A DNA stretch of 64,000 nt from Stackebrandtia nassauensis DSM 44728 (lineage in GTDB: Bacteria; Actinomycetota; Actinomycetes; Mycobacteriales; Micromonosporaceae), in NCBI RefSeq assembly GCF_000024545.1, contig NC_013947.1:248001-312000 (forward strand), given 5' to 3'. Under the pieces are notes generated by a model that saw nothing but the letters and a program-made list of their open reading frames with translations, was not told the origin of the DNA and did not search any database. This document shows, one piece after another, positions 50,649-60,259 of the stretch. Position numbers and translations under genes: made by a program. Within the stretch, counting starts at the first letter, position 1; each line of letters opens with the position of its first letter.

Positions 50649-51131
50649 TCAACCGGACGCGGCCGCCTCCACCAGTGGCAGCGTCCGGTACCCGATCTGC
50701 TCGTCCAGCGCGATGACGGTCGACGCCCGCACCACGCCGTCGCTGGACACGATCGTGTCGATGACGCGCTGCAGGTCGGCGTTGGTGCGCGACACCACCC
50801 GGCACATCAGGTCCCCGGAACCGGTGACCGTGTGCACCTCCAGAACCTCCGGTATGGACTCCAGGTGCCGGGTCACCGTGTCGTGGCCGCGCAGTTGCCG
50901 GATCTCCAGCGTCACGAACGCCATCACCGTGTAGCCCAGCGCCGTCGGGTGGATCTCGGGCCCGAAGCCGCGGATGATGCCGCGCGCCGACAGTTTGTCC
51001 AGCCGCGCCTGCACCGTCCCGCGCGCCACCGACAGCCGCCGGGCGCACTCCAGCACCCCGATCCGGGGCTCCGCCGTCAGCAGCGCGATGAGCTGGGCAT
51101 CGAGACGATCGATCCGAGAATCACTGGGCAT
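50649..51131 (-). CDS. Lrp/AsnC family transcriptional regulator
   Basis: This 160-residue protein has the Lrp HTH (RLDAQLIALLTAEPRIGVLECARRLSVARGTVQARLDKLSARGIIRGF) and a RAM effector domain (VTGSGDLMCRVVSRTNADLQRVIDTIVSSDGVVRASTVIAL). ATG 51131 starts the conserved region. It is divergent from hppD and may control tyrosine catabolism in response to an aromatic amino acid. In actinobacteria such AsnC-hppD pairs are common. Binding sites in the 135-bp divergent spacer are not clear by eye. Confidence 0.92.
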   Translation of the reverse strand: MPSDSRIDRLDAQLIALLTAEPRIGVLECARRLSVARGTVQARLDKLSARGIIRGFGPEIHPTALGYTVMAFVTLEIRQLRGHDTVTRHLESIPEVLEVHTVTGSGDLMCRVVSRTNADLQRVIDTIVSSDGVVRASTVIALDEQIGYRTLPLVEAAASG

Positions 51132-51241
51132 ATTGACCACAATACTCGGGGGTAAGCCGGACGATCTGTGCAAGCTGACCAGAGTTTTCGGCCACTCTTG
51201 CTCAATCAACGTTCTTCGATGATCATCGGCGGAGACGCTGA

Positions 51242-52444
<1,203 letters not shown>

Positions 52445-52485
52445 CGAAGGTTACGGCCGGGTTCGATTTGCGAGAATCATCCACG

Positions 52486-53316
52486 ATGACAGACATTGAA
52501 CCCGGCTGGTACCGCGACCCCGCCGCTCCCGAGACCCAGCGCTACTGGGACGGGGAGCAGTGGGTGGGCAAGCCCGTCGACATCAACGCCACCCCGCCCA
52601 CGACCCCCGAGCCGCTGCCGGAACCGGTCGTCGAACCCGAGCCGGTGCGGCGGGAAGCCGCGGGGCCGGACCCGGCGATGGCCGCCGGGCGCGGTTCGCT
52701 CGGCGACACCCGGATGCCGCTGTTCGCCATCGACCAGAAGAAGGTCGACCGGCTGCTGGAGGGCAAGACGCTGGCCCACCCGGGCCAGCGACTGGTGGCG
52801 CGGATCATCGACATCATCGTGGTGCTGCTGCTCAACGCGGTCGTCAACGGCTGGTTCATCTACCAGTACTTCGACGCGTTGATGCCGACGGTGCGGCGCA
52901 TCATGGCCGACCCGAACGCCGACTACGGCACCGAACTGCCCACCCGCGCCTACCAGCTGCAGTACACGATTCTGTTCATCGCGATCCTGGTTTGGTTCGC
53001 CTACGAAATACCCTCGACCGTCAAATCCGGACAGACGCTCGGCAAACGGATCATGGGCATCAAAGCCGTCCCGATCTACGCCGAACGGATGCGCTGGGGT
53101 CTGGCGATCTCGCGCTGGTCGCTGATGATGCTGTCACTGGCCTGTTGCCCGATCGGCTTCGTCGCCGCGCTCATCGACGGCCTGTGGTGCCTGTACGACA
53201 AGCCGTTTCGCCAGTGCCTGCACGACAAGAACCCCGGAACGATGGTCATACAAGTCCCACATGACGAACTGAGACCAAAAGGAGCAACCCATGTCCCGCC
53301 CACTGACCCGCGCTGA
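52486..53316 (+). CDS. RDD family membrane protein with N-terminal DUF2510 segment
   Basis: This 276-residue protein starts with a short DUF2510-type motif (EPGWYRDPAAPETQRYWDGEQW). A Pro/Glu linker and an RDD domain follow: GQRLVARIIDIIVVLLLNAVV, then GQTLGKRIMGIKAV and CLYDKPFRQCLHDKNPGTMVI, with three to four membrane helices. RDD proteins are ubiquitous, some linked to ion transport, but function is unclear. The 3' end overlaps the HisC-like gene start by 26 bp, giving translational coupling. Confidence 0.85.
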   Translation: MTDIEPGWYRDPAAPETQRYWDGEQWVGKPVDINATPPTTPEPLPEPVVEPEPVRREAAGPDPAMAAGRGSLGDTRMPLFAIDQKKVDRLLEGKTLAHPGQRLVARIIDIIVVLLLNAVVNGWFIYQYFDALMPTVRRIMADPNADYGTELPTRAYQLQYTILFIAILVWFAYEIPSTVKSGQTLGKRIMGIKAVPIYAERMRWGLAISRWSLMMLSLACCPIGFVAALIDGLWCLYDKPFRQCLHDKNPGTMVIQVPHDELRPKGATHVPPTDPR

Positions 53317-54373
53317 CCTGGACGCCCTGCCGTCCTATGTGCCGGGACGCAATCCGGCGGACCTGGCGCGCGAGCTCGGACTGACCGAGGCCATCAAACT
53401 CGCCAGCAACGAGGTGCCCTTCGGCCTTTTGCCCGGCGTGGCCGAGGCCGTCGCCGAGGCCGCCGCCCAAGGCCACCGCTACCCCGACATGGGGGTGCTG
53501 GCGCTGCGCGAGGCCCTGGCCGAACGCTTCAAGGTGGACGTCGACCGGGTCGCCACCGGCTGCGGCTCGGTGGCCCTGTTCGAGCACGTCGTCAAGGCCG
53601 CCGCCACCCGCGGCGACGAGGTGCTGTACTCGTGGCGCTCCTTCGAGGCCTACCCGATCGTGGTGGCCGGGGTCGGCGCCACCAGCGTCAGGGTGCCCAA
53701 CACGCCCGGCCACGGCCACGACCTGGAGGCCATGGCCGCCGCCATCACGCCCAAGACCCGCATCGTCGTGGTGTGCAACCCGAACAACCCGACCGGCACC
53801 AGCGTCGGCCGCGCCGCCATGGACGCCTTCGTCGACGCGGTGCCCTCCGACGTGCTGATCGTCGTCGACGAGGCCTACCGCGAGTTCGTCACCGACCCCG
53901 ACGTCCCCGACGCGCTCGAGGAATACGGCGACCGGCCCAACGTGGTCGTGCTGCGCACCTTCTCCAAGGCCTGGGGCCTGGCGGGTCTGCGCGCCGGTTA
54001 CCTGGTCGCCGCGCCCGAGGTCGCCGACGCCGTCCGCAAGGTCGTCACCCCGTTCTCCACCAACGCCTGCGTCCAGGCCGCCGCCCTGGCCGCGCTGGAA
54101 GCCGACGTCGAGATGCGCCGCCGCGCCGCGATCATGATCTCCGAACGCGACCGGCTCACCACGGCATTGCGCGCATTGGTACCTCAGATTCCCGACAGCC
54201 AGTCCAACTTCCTGTGGCTGCCCATCGGCGAGCAGACGGTGCCGTTCGCCAAGCACTGCGAGTCGCGCGGCGTCATCGTGCGGCCGTTCGCCGGCGAGGG
54301 CGTGCGCGCGTCCTTCGGCACCCCGGAGCAGAACGACCGGTTCGTCGCGGTGGCCAGCGAGTTCTTCGCGTGA
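53291..54373 (+). CDS. HisC-type aminotransferase (histidinol-phosphate or aromatic)
   Basis: This 360-residue class I/II PLP enzyme has LASNEVPFGLLPGV, GHRYPDMGVLALREALAERF, VCNPNNPTGTSVGRAAM, VDEAYREFV and the PLP lysine in FSKAWGLAGLRAGY. Actinobacterial HisC paralogues (Pat) act on phenylpyruvate and 4-hydroxyphenylpyruvate. Lying 850 bp from hppD without other his genes, it is more likely an aromatic aminotransferase feeding tyrosine metabolism. AAAGGAG lies upstream. It overlaps the RDD gene by 26 bp and the lipoprotein gene by four bases. Confidence 0.88.
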   Translation: MSRPLTRADLDALPSYVPGRNPADLARELGLTEAIKLASNEVPFGLLPGVAEAVAEAAAQGHRYPDMGVLALREALAERFKVDVDRVATGCGSVALFEHVVKAAATRGDEVLYSWRSFEAYPIVVAGVGATSVRVPNTPGHGHDLEAMAAAITPKTRIVVVCNPNNPTGTSVGRAAMDAFVDAVPSDVLIVVDEAYREFVTDPDVPDALEEYGDRPNVVVLRTFSKAWGLAGLRAGYLVAAPEVADAVRKVVTPFSTNACVQAAALAALEADVEMRRRAAIMISERDRLTTALRALVPQIPDSQSNFLWLPIGEQTVPFAKHCESRGVIVRPFAGEGVRASFGTPEQNDRFVAVASEFFA

Positions 54374-54990
54374 CGGCCCGGGCCGTCCTGGCCGTGGCCG
54401 CCCTGGCGTTGCTGGGCGGCTGCGGCGACAAGGCCGAACCGAAGTCGACAGCGGAGTCGGGCTGGGAGATCACCGTCTACTACACCGCCGTGGAGTCGTT
54501 CCACGACGGCGAGACCGTCGAGGTCACCGGCTGCTCCGAACTCGACTGCGAGAACGGCGACGACCCGCTGGGCGAATACCCGCGTGACTTCGTCAAGGCC
54601 GTCAAGGACGAGGGCACCGGACGGATCACCAGCGGCGACCACGAGGGCGAGTACCTCAACTGGTCGCACGGCGTCGGCTACTGGCTGGACGAGGAGGCGC
54701 GCAACTCGCACGGCGACGCGTTGCGCCCGTACGTGTCCGCCGCGACCGACGCCGACGTGCTGCCCAAGGGAACCCGGGTCGAGATCGTCGCATGCGGCGA
54801 CGCCGACGTCCCCGACAAGGTGTGCGACAAGCTGATGAAACCGACATGGACCATCGACGACGAGTTCACCCCCGGCCTCGGCGGCGAGAAACACCTCGAC
54901 GTCTACCTCGGTGAGGAGGACCGGGAGGACTTCACCGAAAGCCAGTGGTACACCACTTTGGAGAACGCTGAGCTGCGGATTCACTCCTAG
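54370..54990 (+). CDS. Lipoprotein with 3D/DPBB-like domain
   Basis: This 206-residue protein has a lipoprotein signal (RAVLAVAALALLGGC, lipobox LGGC). A short beta-rich domain reminiscent of the 3D (Asp-Asp-Asp) double-psi barrel found in murein-active proteins follows: SAATDADVLPKGTRVEIVACG, then TWTIDDEFTPGLGGEKHLDVYLGEEDREDF. The similarity is partial, so murein activity is only a suggestion. GTG 54370 overlaps the aminotransferase stop (GTGA), making it co-transcribed though functionally unrelated. Confidence 0.68.
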   Translation: MTARAVLAVAALALLGGCGDKAEPKSTAESGWEITVYYTAVESFHDGETVEVTGCSELDCENGDDPLGEYPRDFVKAVKDEGTGRITSGDHEGEYLNWSHGVGYWLDEEARNSHGDALRPYVSAATDADVLPKGTRVEIVACGDADVPDKVCDKLMKPTWTIDDEFTPGLGGEKHLDVYLGEEDREDFTESQWYTTLENAELRIHS

Positions 54991-55056
54991 GGTTCACGTC
55001 TCATCACGCACCGTGTGGTGAATCGTCCACTGGTTGGTACCTCTACCATTCACCGC

Positions 55057-56148
55057 ATGGCACCTACAGACGTCATCTCCTTCTCTCGTGGGGCACCCAG
55101 CCTCGACATCGTTGACATCGAAGGTCTCAAGGCCGCCGCCGCGAAGGCCTTCGAGACCGACCCGGCACGCATCGCGGGCTACGGCACCGCCGTGGGCTAC
55201 CCGCCGCTGCGCGAGTGGATCGCCGCCAAGCACAACGTGCCCGTCGAGCAGGTCATCGTCACCAACGGCTCGCTGCAGGCCGACGCGTTCCTGTTCGACG
55301 CCCTGGTCACCCCCGACTCCCCCGTCATCGTCGAACGCCCCACCTACGACCGCACCCTGCTGGGCCTGCGCAACCGCCGCGGCCAGCTGCACCCGGTACA
55401 CGTCCAGCCCGACGGCCTCGACGTCGCCGAACTGGCCGAGATCCTCAAGGGCGGCGTGCGTCCGACCCTGGCCCACGTCATCCCGAACTTCCAGAACCCC
55501 GCCGGTGTCACCCTGTCCGGCCCGAAGCGCACCGAGCTGCTGCGGCTGGCCAACGAGTACGACTTCGTGATCTTCGAGGACGACCCGTACCTGGACATCC
55601 GGTTCCGGGGCGAGAACCTGCCGACGATGCTGGAACTGGACGACAACGACAAGGTCGTGTTCGCCTCGTCGTTCTCCAAGACCATCTGCCCGGGTCTGCG
55701 CACCGGCTACCTGGTCGGTCCCACCGACCTGATCAAGAAGATCACGACCATGGCCACCAACACCTACGTGGCGCCCAACATGCTGGCCCAGGCCACGGTC
55801 TACCAGTTCGCGGCCTCCGGTGCCCTGGACGCGTCGATCGCCAACGTCAAGAAGGCGCTGGCCGAACGCGCCGACGCCCTCGGCGCCGCGCTGACCAAGC
55901 ACCTGCCGCAGGCCACGTTCGTGCTGCCCGACGGCGGCTACTTCCTGTGGGTCGACTTCGGCGACGACGTCGACGTCGACAAGCTGGCCCCGGCCGCCGA
56001 GGCCCGGGGGGTCCAGGTCGTCAAGGGCACCGGTTTCGTGGTCGACGGTGGACAGCACAGTCTGCGATTGGCCTACTCCGCGGTGTCGACCGACCGCATC
56101 GACGAGGGCGTCCGCCGCCTGGCAGCGGCCGTTGAGGACTGTCGATAA
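55057..56148 (+). CDS. PLP-dependent aminotransferase (2-aminoadipate/MocR-like, no HTH)
   Basis: This 363-residue class I aminotransferase fold has FSRGAPSLDIVDIEGLKAAA, VTNGSLQADAFLFDAL, IPNFQNPAGVTLSG, FEDDPYLDIRFRG and the PLP lysine in ASSFSKTICPGLRTGYLVG. It resembles KatB/LysN (2-aminoadipate) and GntR-fused enzymes but without the GntR domain. The substrate is unknown. TACCAT ends 7 nt before ATG 55057 without a Shine-Dalgarno, so it is leaderless. GGTGAAT (55017-55023) and ATTCACC (55048-55054) form a spaced dyad over the promoter. Confidence 0.86.
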   Translation: MAPTDVISFSRGAPSLDIVDIEGLKAAAAKAFETDPARIAGYGTAVGYPPLREWIAAKHNVPVEQVIVTNGSLQADAFLFDALVTPDSPVIVERPTYDRTLLGLRNRRGQLHPVHVQPDGLDVAELAEILKGGVRPTLAHVIPNFQNPAGVTLSGPKRTELLRLANEYDFVIFEDDPYLDIRFRGENLPTMLELDDNDKVVFASSFSKTICPGLRTGYLVGPTDLIKKITTMATNTYVAPNMLAQATVYQFAASGALDASIANVKKALAERADALGAALTKHLPQATFVLPDGGYFLWVDFGDDVDVDKLAPAAEARGVQVVKGTGFVVDGGQHSLRLAYSAVSTDRIDEGVRRLAAAVEDCR

Positions 56149-56577
56149 TGTGTCATTAGATTGTGATATGTCCGCGACCTATTGCCACGCTTAGTGTTCG
56201 CGAACCGTCATAAACGTGAACGATCTTGGCGTAGTTGCGACATGGCGGGCAACCGCCACCGCCAGGACTTTGCAACCCGAGCGGTCACGGACAAGAATCA
56301 CAGACATGCGACGCGGTAATCGCGTCGACGGAGGCTTTACCCCCGCCCCCCATGTGGCGCCGGGTGGTGCTCTCGCTGACTCCCCCCCGCAGCGAGCGCT
56401 CCCCCGGCGCCCACAATATTTTCTGGCCCCGGCCGGTTGTCACTGACATTTGTCATGTCCGCCGATGACAGGCGCATGCCGAACGCTCTGGTTTTGGCTC
56501 TACTCGACTTCGTCGTTTCGCGCGAACCTGGAATCCACATACCCCGACGGGGTAATGAGGATGACAGGAGATCCGAG
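56149..56577 (+). other. Intergenic region upstream of the membrane protein
   Basis: This 429-bp spacer has no convincing gene. The perfect dyad TGACA-TT-TGTCA (56444-56455) lies about 120 bp before the next ATG, and a further TGACAGG at 56561 could be part of a repeated half-site. The middle part is AT-richer than neighbours. A long leader or a missed small RNA cannot be excluded. Confidence 0.4.
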
Positions 56578-57153
56578 ATGACGAACCCGACTATCGCGAC
56601 CCCGACCCGCCCGTGGTGGCAGTGGCTGCTGCGCCGCTGGCCCACCGCGCTGGCGCTGTTGCTGTCGGCCCTGACCCTGGGCGGCAGCGGCACCGACGAG
56701 GGCGTGCGGTCCTTCGCCCACGTGCTGGGCCTGCTGCCGCTGCTGTACCTGGTGGTGGCGAAACTGGAGAAACGACGGGCCACCTGGCCGCTGCTGGTGA
56801 CCGGCCTGGCCGCCGTCATCGGGCTGCGGGTCCTCGACCTGATCCCGCTGGCCGCCGTGTGGTGGGCCATCGCGCTGGTCGTGCTGGTGTGGGGCGCCTT
56901 CGACGGCCACCTGGCCAAGTCCGGGACGCTGCGCGTCCAGGCGCTGGGGATGCTGATCTTCGGCGGACTGGGCCTGCTGGGCCTGATCGTCGACCCCGAA
57001 CTGGCGCGCTACCTGATCGCCGCCGGCTGGTTCTTCCACGGCGTGTGGGACTTCGTCCACCTGAAGCTGGACCGGGTCGTGGCCCGCTCCTTCGCCGAAT
57101 GGTGCGGCGTCGTGGACATCGTGGTCGCCGCCGAACTGCTGCTGTACCTGTGA
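56578..57153 (+). CDS. Six-helix membrane protein of unknown function
   Basis: This 191-residue protein has about six hydrophobic helices, a Thr/Pro N-terminus and W-rich loops such as TRPWWQWLLRRWPTALALLL and AGWFFHGVWDFVHLKLDRVVARSFAEWC, the latter with His and Trp conserved in uncharacterised actinobacterial membrane families. It is not recognised. ATG 56578 has AGGAG 8 bp upstream; a longer reading from 56437 is rejected. It is followed by a strong terminator. Confidence 0.75.
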   Translation: MTNPTIATPTRPWWQWLLRRWPTALALLLSALTLGGSGTDEGVRSFAHVLGLLPLLYLVVAKLEKRRATWPLLVTGLAAVIGLRVLDLIPLAAVWWAIALVVLVWGAFDGHLAKSGTLRVQALGMLIFGGLGLLGLIVDPELARYLIAAGWFFHGVWDFVHLKLDRVVARSFAEWCGVVDIVVAAELLLYL

Positions 57154-57177
57154 CGCCCGGTGCGCACACAACGAAAC

Positions 57178-57215
57178 GCCGGGTCCGCTGCCCCGAAACG
57201 GGAAGTGGACCCGGC
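57178..57215 (+). terminator. Terminator after the six-helix protein gene
   Basis: GCCGGGTCCGCT (57178-57189) and AGTGGACCCGGC (57204-57215) pair over 12 bp (one G-T), enclosing a smaller CCCG-AAA-CGGG hairpin. It sits between two convergent genes. Confidence 0.78.
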
Positions 57216-57258
57216 ATCGTATGTGCGCCGACTGCGCGGCGGACCTCGCCGATGCCGG

Positions 57259-57657
57259 TCAGTCGGCGGTCGCGCCCGCCATAGTCCGAGCGCGTTCTTC
57301 CTTCTCCATCGTCGGTGGCTCGTAGGCGAGGTCGTCGGCTCGCGCCGATTCGGTGTCGTCGGCGAACAGGTCCTCGTCCATGGCCTTGGCGTTGCTGCGC
57401 CGCCACATGATCACCGTGGCGGTACCGGCCGCCGCGGTGACGGCGACGACGGTGCCCGCGATCCACGGCCAGCGGCGACGGGACTTCTTGCGCAGCCCCA
57501 CGGCGACCAGGGTGCGGTCCATCGCTGGACCCATCTTCTCCTTGGCCCCGGCGGCGGCGTGCGCCGTCGCGGTGCGCAGGTGGCCGATTCCCTCGACGAG
57601 CTCCCCCCTGATCTGGTCGCGGTGCTTCGGCTTGCGCCTGAACATGCCCATGATCAT
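57259..57657 (-). CDS. Small single-pass membrane protein
   Basis: This 132-residue protein begins with a basic segment (FRRKPKHRDQIRGELVEG), then KKSRRRWPWIAGTVVAVTAAAGTATVIMWRR, a single membrane helix flanked by basic residues, and an acidic cytoplasmic tail. The position beside cyclophilin and rhomboid genes matches a conserved actinobacterial neighbourhood (DUF5324-like proteins are found there; named from memory, not verified). GGGAGG lies 6 bp before ATG 57657. Function is unknown. Confidence 0.65.
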   Translation of the reverse strand: MIMGMFRRKPKHRDQIRGELVEGIGHLRTATAHAAAGAKEKMGPAMDRTLVAVGLRKKSRRRWPWIAGTVVAVTAAAGTATVIMWRRSNAKAMDEDLFADDTESARADDLAYEPPTMEKEERARTMAGATAD

Positions 57658-57768
57658 TCACCTCCCAATGAACGGACGTACCACCACATACTGCCCGCAG
57701 TGTGATGGAAATGTGCCGGAATACCGCCGGTCTATTACCCAGAATCGGGCATCTGGCACCATGGGCGC

Positions 57769-58281
57769 ATGACTACCGCGACCTTGCACACGAACGTGGG
57801 CGACATCGTTATCCAGCTGTTCGACAACCACGCACCCAAGACCGTGGCCAACTTCGTCGGACTGGCCGAGGGCACCCAGGAGTACACCGACCCGACCACC
57901 GGGTCGAGCGGCAGCGGCCCCTACTACGACGGCACCGTCTTCCACCGGGTCATCGACGGCTTCATGATCCAGGGCGGCGACCCCACCGGGACCGGTCGCG
58001 GCGGCCCCGGCTACCAGTTCGACGACGAGATCCACCCGGACCTGGCCTACGTGAAGCCGTACCTGCTGGGCATGGCCAACGCGGGCAAGGGCACCAACGG
58101 ATCCCAGTTCTTCATCACCACCGGTCCGCAGCCGCACCTGACCGGCAAGCACACCATCTTCGGCGAGGTCAGCGACCCGGCCTCCCAGAAGATCGTGGAC
58201 ACGATCGGCTCCACCCAGACCGGCGCCGGCGATCGTCCTGTAAACGAGATTCGCATTGAGCGCGTTACCATTACGCGCTAA
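57769..58281 (+). CDS. Peptidyl-prolyl cis-trans isomerase (cyclophilin)
   Basis: This 170-residue cyclophilin has FHRVIDGFMIQGGDPTGTGRGGPGYQFDDE and GMANAGKGTNGSQFFITTGPQPHLTGKHTIFGEV, the full active-site set (Arg, Phe, Gln, and the cyclosporin-binding region). It accelerates proline isomerisation in protein folding in the cytosol. The ATG lacks a ribosome site; CACCAT lies 7 nt upstream, so a leaderless transcript is possible. It overlaps the rhomboid gene by one base (TAATG). Confidence 0.95.
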   Translation: MTTATLHTNVGDIVIQLFDNHAPKTVANFVGLAEGTQEYTDPTTGSSGSGPYYDGTVFHRVIDGFMIQGGDPTGTGRGGPGYQFDDEIHPDLAYVKPYLLGMANAGKGTNGSQFFITTGPQPHLTGKHTIFGEVSDPASQKIVDTIGSTQTGAGDRPVNEIRIERVTITR

Positions 58282-59234
58282 TGGACGACAATCCGAACGC
58301 ACCGGTCTGCTACCGGCACCCACAAAAAGAGACCTACGTCCGTTGTGCGCGCTGTGACCGACCGATTTGCCCGGATTGTATGAATCAAGCTTCCGTCGGC
58401 TTCCAATGTCCCGAATGCGTTCGGGAAGGACAGAAGTCGGTCCGCCGCCCCCGCACCGCGCTCGGCGCGGTCGGGGGCAGCGGCATGGTCACCAAGACCC
58501 TCGTGGGCATCAACGTCGCCGTGTTCCTGCTGGGACTGGTGTGGGCGGCGAGCCTGGGCGGGGTCGGCAACGTCCTCGGCGGTGACACCACCCCGCTGCA
58601 CTACCTGGGTTCACTGTGGGCGCCGCCGTACTCGGACATCGTCGTGGAGGGCCTGGGGATCAAGGTCTCGGGCGTCGCGGGCGGCGCGTACTACCGTCTC
58701 CTCACCTCGATGTTCCTCCACTACGGCGTCATCCACCTGCTGTTCAACATGTACGTGCTGTGGGTCATCGGCCAGTACCTGGAGCGCGAACTCGGCCCGC
58801 TGCGGTACCTGGGGCTCTACCTGCTCAGCGGCCTGGGCGGCAATGTCCTCACCTACCTGCTCGCCGACACCGGCGCGTCCATCACCAACGCCAACTCCTG
58901 GGCCTGGACGGCGGGAGCCTCGGGCTGCATCTTCGGCCTGTTCGGCGCCATGGTGCTCATCAACCGCAAACTCGGCCGCGACATGTCGGGCGTCTACGTG
59001 ATCCTGGGCCTCAACCTGGTGATCACCTTCCTGCCGGGCACCAACATCAGCTGGACCGGCCACATCGGCGGCCTCCTCACCGGACTGGCCCTCGGCGCGG
59101 CCCTGGCCTACGCGCCGCGCGCGAACCGCGCGATGATCCAGACGGTCGCCTTCGTCGGCGTGCTCGTCGTCTTCGTCGGGCTCATCGCCTGGCGCACCAG
59201 CACACTCAACACGCTGCTGTCCTCGATCACCTAG
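58281..59234 (+). CDS. Rhomboid family intramembrane serine protease with N-terminal B-box zinc finger
   Basis: This 317-residue protein has an N-terminal zinc ribbon (CYRHPQKETYVRCARCDRPICPDCMNQASVGFQCPECV, eight Cys/His of B-box type), then six or seven helices. FLHYGVIHLLFNMYVLWVIGQYLE, the catalytic Ser in AGASGCIFGLFGA and the His in WTGHIGGLLTGLALG define the rhomboid dyad. It cleaves membrane helices inside the bilayer. The gene is fused in expression to cyclophilin via TAATG; the pair is conserved in actinobacteria. Confidence 0.93.
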   Translation: MDDNPNAPVCYRHPQKETYVRCARCDRPICPDCMNQASVGFQCPECVREGQKSVRRPRTALGAVGGSGMVTKTLVGINVAVFLLGLVWAASLGGVGNVLGGDTTPLHYLGSLWAPPYSDIVVEGLGIKVSGVAGGAYYRLLTSMFLHYGVIHLLFNMYVLWVIGQYLERELGPLRYLGLYLLSGLGGNVLTYLLADTGASITNANSWAWTAGASGCIFGLFGAMVLINRKLGRDMSGVYVILGLNLVITFLPGTNISWTGHIGGLLTGLALGAALAYAPRANRAMIQTVAFVGVLVVFVGLIAWRTSTLNTLLSSIT

Positions 59235-59308
59235 CGCCCGACGACCGCGGTTTCTCGTGTCAGCGCGGTGTCAGGGCCGGAGCAGACCGGCCGCCGATAG
59301 TTGGCCGC

Positions 59309-60223
59309 ATGACAAACAACAGCACTTCCTCATCCCGACTCGCTCCTCCTCCGGTCGGCGGCTTCGCCGAGATCGACGGCCGCCGCCTCTTCGTCCACCA
59401 ATCGGGCGACGGCGGACCGGCCGTGGTGTTCCTGCCGGGCGCCAGCGCCATCGGCTTTGACTACTACCTTCCGCAGCAGGAGGCCGCGAAGTTCGCCACC
59501 GCCGTCATCTACGACCGCGGCGGCTCCGGCTACAGCGACCCGATGCCACTGCCCCGCACCGCCGAGGCGGTCGCCACCGAACTGCGCGACCTGTTGCACG
59601 CCCAGAACATCCCAGGCCCCTACGTCTTGGTCGCCCACTCCCTGGGCGGCGCCTACGCTCAGCGGTTCGCCCAGCTCTACCCCACCGAGGTGGCCGGGCT
59701 GGTGTGGGTGGACGCCTTCGTGTCGAACTGGGACGACTTCGTGCCCGCCTCGAACAGCCTGGCGGCGAGCGAGGAGATGGCTCCCACCCGCGAACAGCTC
59801 GAACAGGCGCTGCCGGTCATGCGCGAGTACGTCACCGCGATGTTCGCGGACTTCCCCACTGACGTGCGAGAGGCTCTGGTCGACTACCACGTCAGCGACG
59901 TCTGGGTCACCGTCGGCATCGCCGAGCGCACCAAACTCGACGTACTGGCCGACGAGATCAACGCCGGGCCCAACCTTCCCGACGTCCCAGTGATCGCACT
60001 GACCCCGGTGGCCGTCGACCCCAACCAGGCAGCCCTGATGTCAGAGGAGGAGCTGCGAGTGATGCACGACGGCAAGATCAAGATGCACCGCGCCCTGGTG
60101 GACTCGGTCTCCAACGGCGAGCAGCGCATCCTCGAGGACGCCGACCACTCCAACATCACCTTCAAGCGCGTCGACGCGGTGGTCCAGGCGATCAGCGACG
60201 TCATCGACCGCGCCACCCGCTAA
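59309..60223 (+). CDS. Alpha/beta hydrolase
   Basis: This 304-residue protein has VVFLPGASAIGFDYY (oxyanion), nucleophile VAHSLGGAYAQRF near residue 120, and a C-terminal ILEDADHSNITFKRVDAVV that supplies His. It belongs to the AB_hydrolase_1 group of haloalkane dehalogenase-like and proline iminopeptidase-like enzymes; substrate unknown. There is no Shine-Dalgarno; a GATAGT-type box ends about 7 nt before ATG 59309, compatible with leaderless transcription. It is convergent with the large FAD enzyme gene. Confidence 0.86.
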   Translation: MTNNSTSSSRLAPPPVGGFAEIDGRRLFVHQSGDGGPAVVFLPGASAIGFDYYLPQQEAAKFATAVIYDRGGSGYSDPMPLPRTAEAVATELRDLLHAQNIPGPYVLVAHSLGGAYAQRFAQLYPTEVAGLVWVDAFVSNWDDFVPASNSLAASEEMAPTREQLEQALPVMREYVTAMFADFPTDVREALVDYHVSDVWVTVGIAERTKLDVLADEINAGPNLPDVPVIALTPVAVDPNQAALMSEEELRVMHDGKIKMHRALVDSVSNGEQRILEDADHSNITFKRVDAVVQAISDVIDRATR

Positions 60224-60259
60224 CACCTGATGGTTACCTCCGACCGGTCGACGGCTTTC

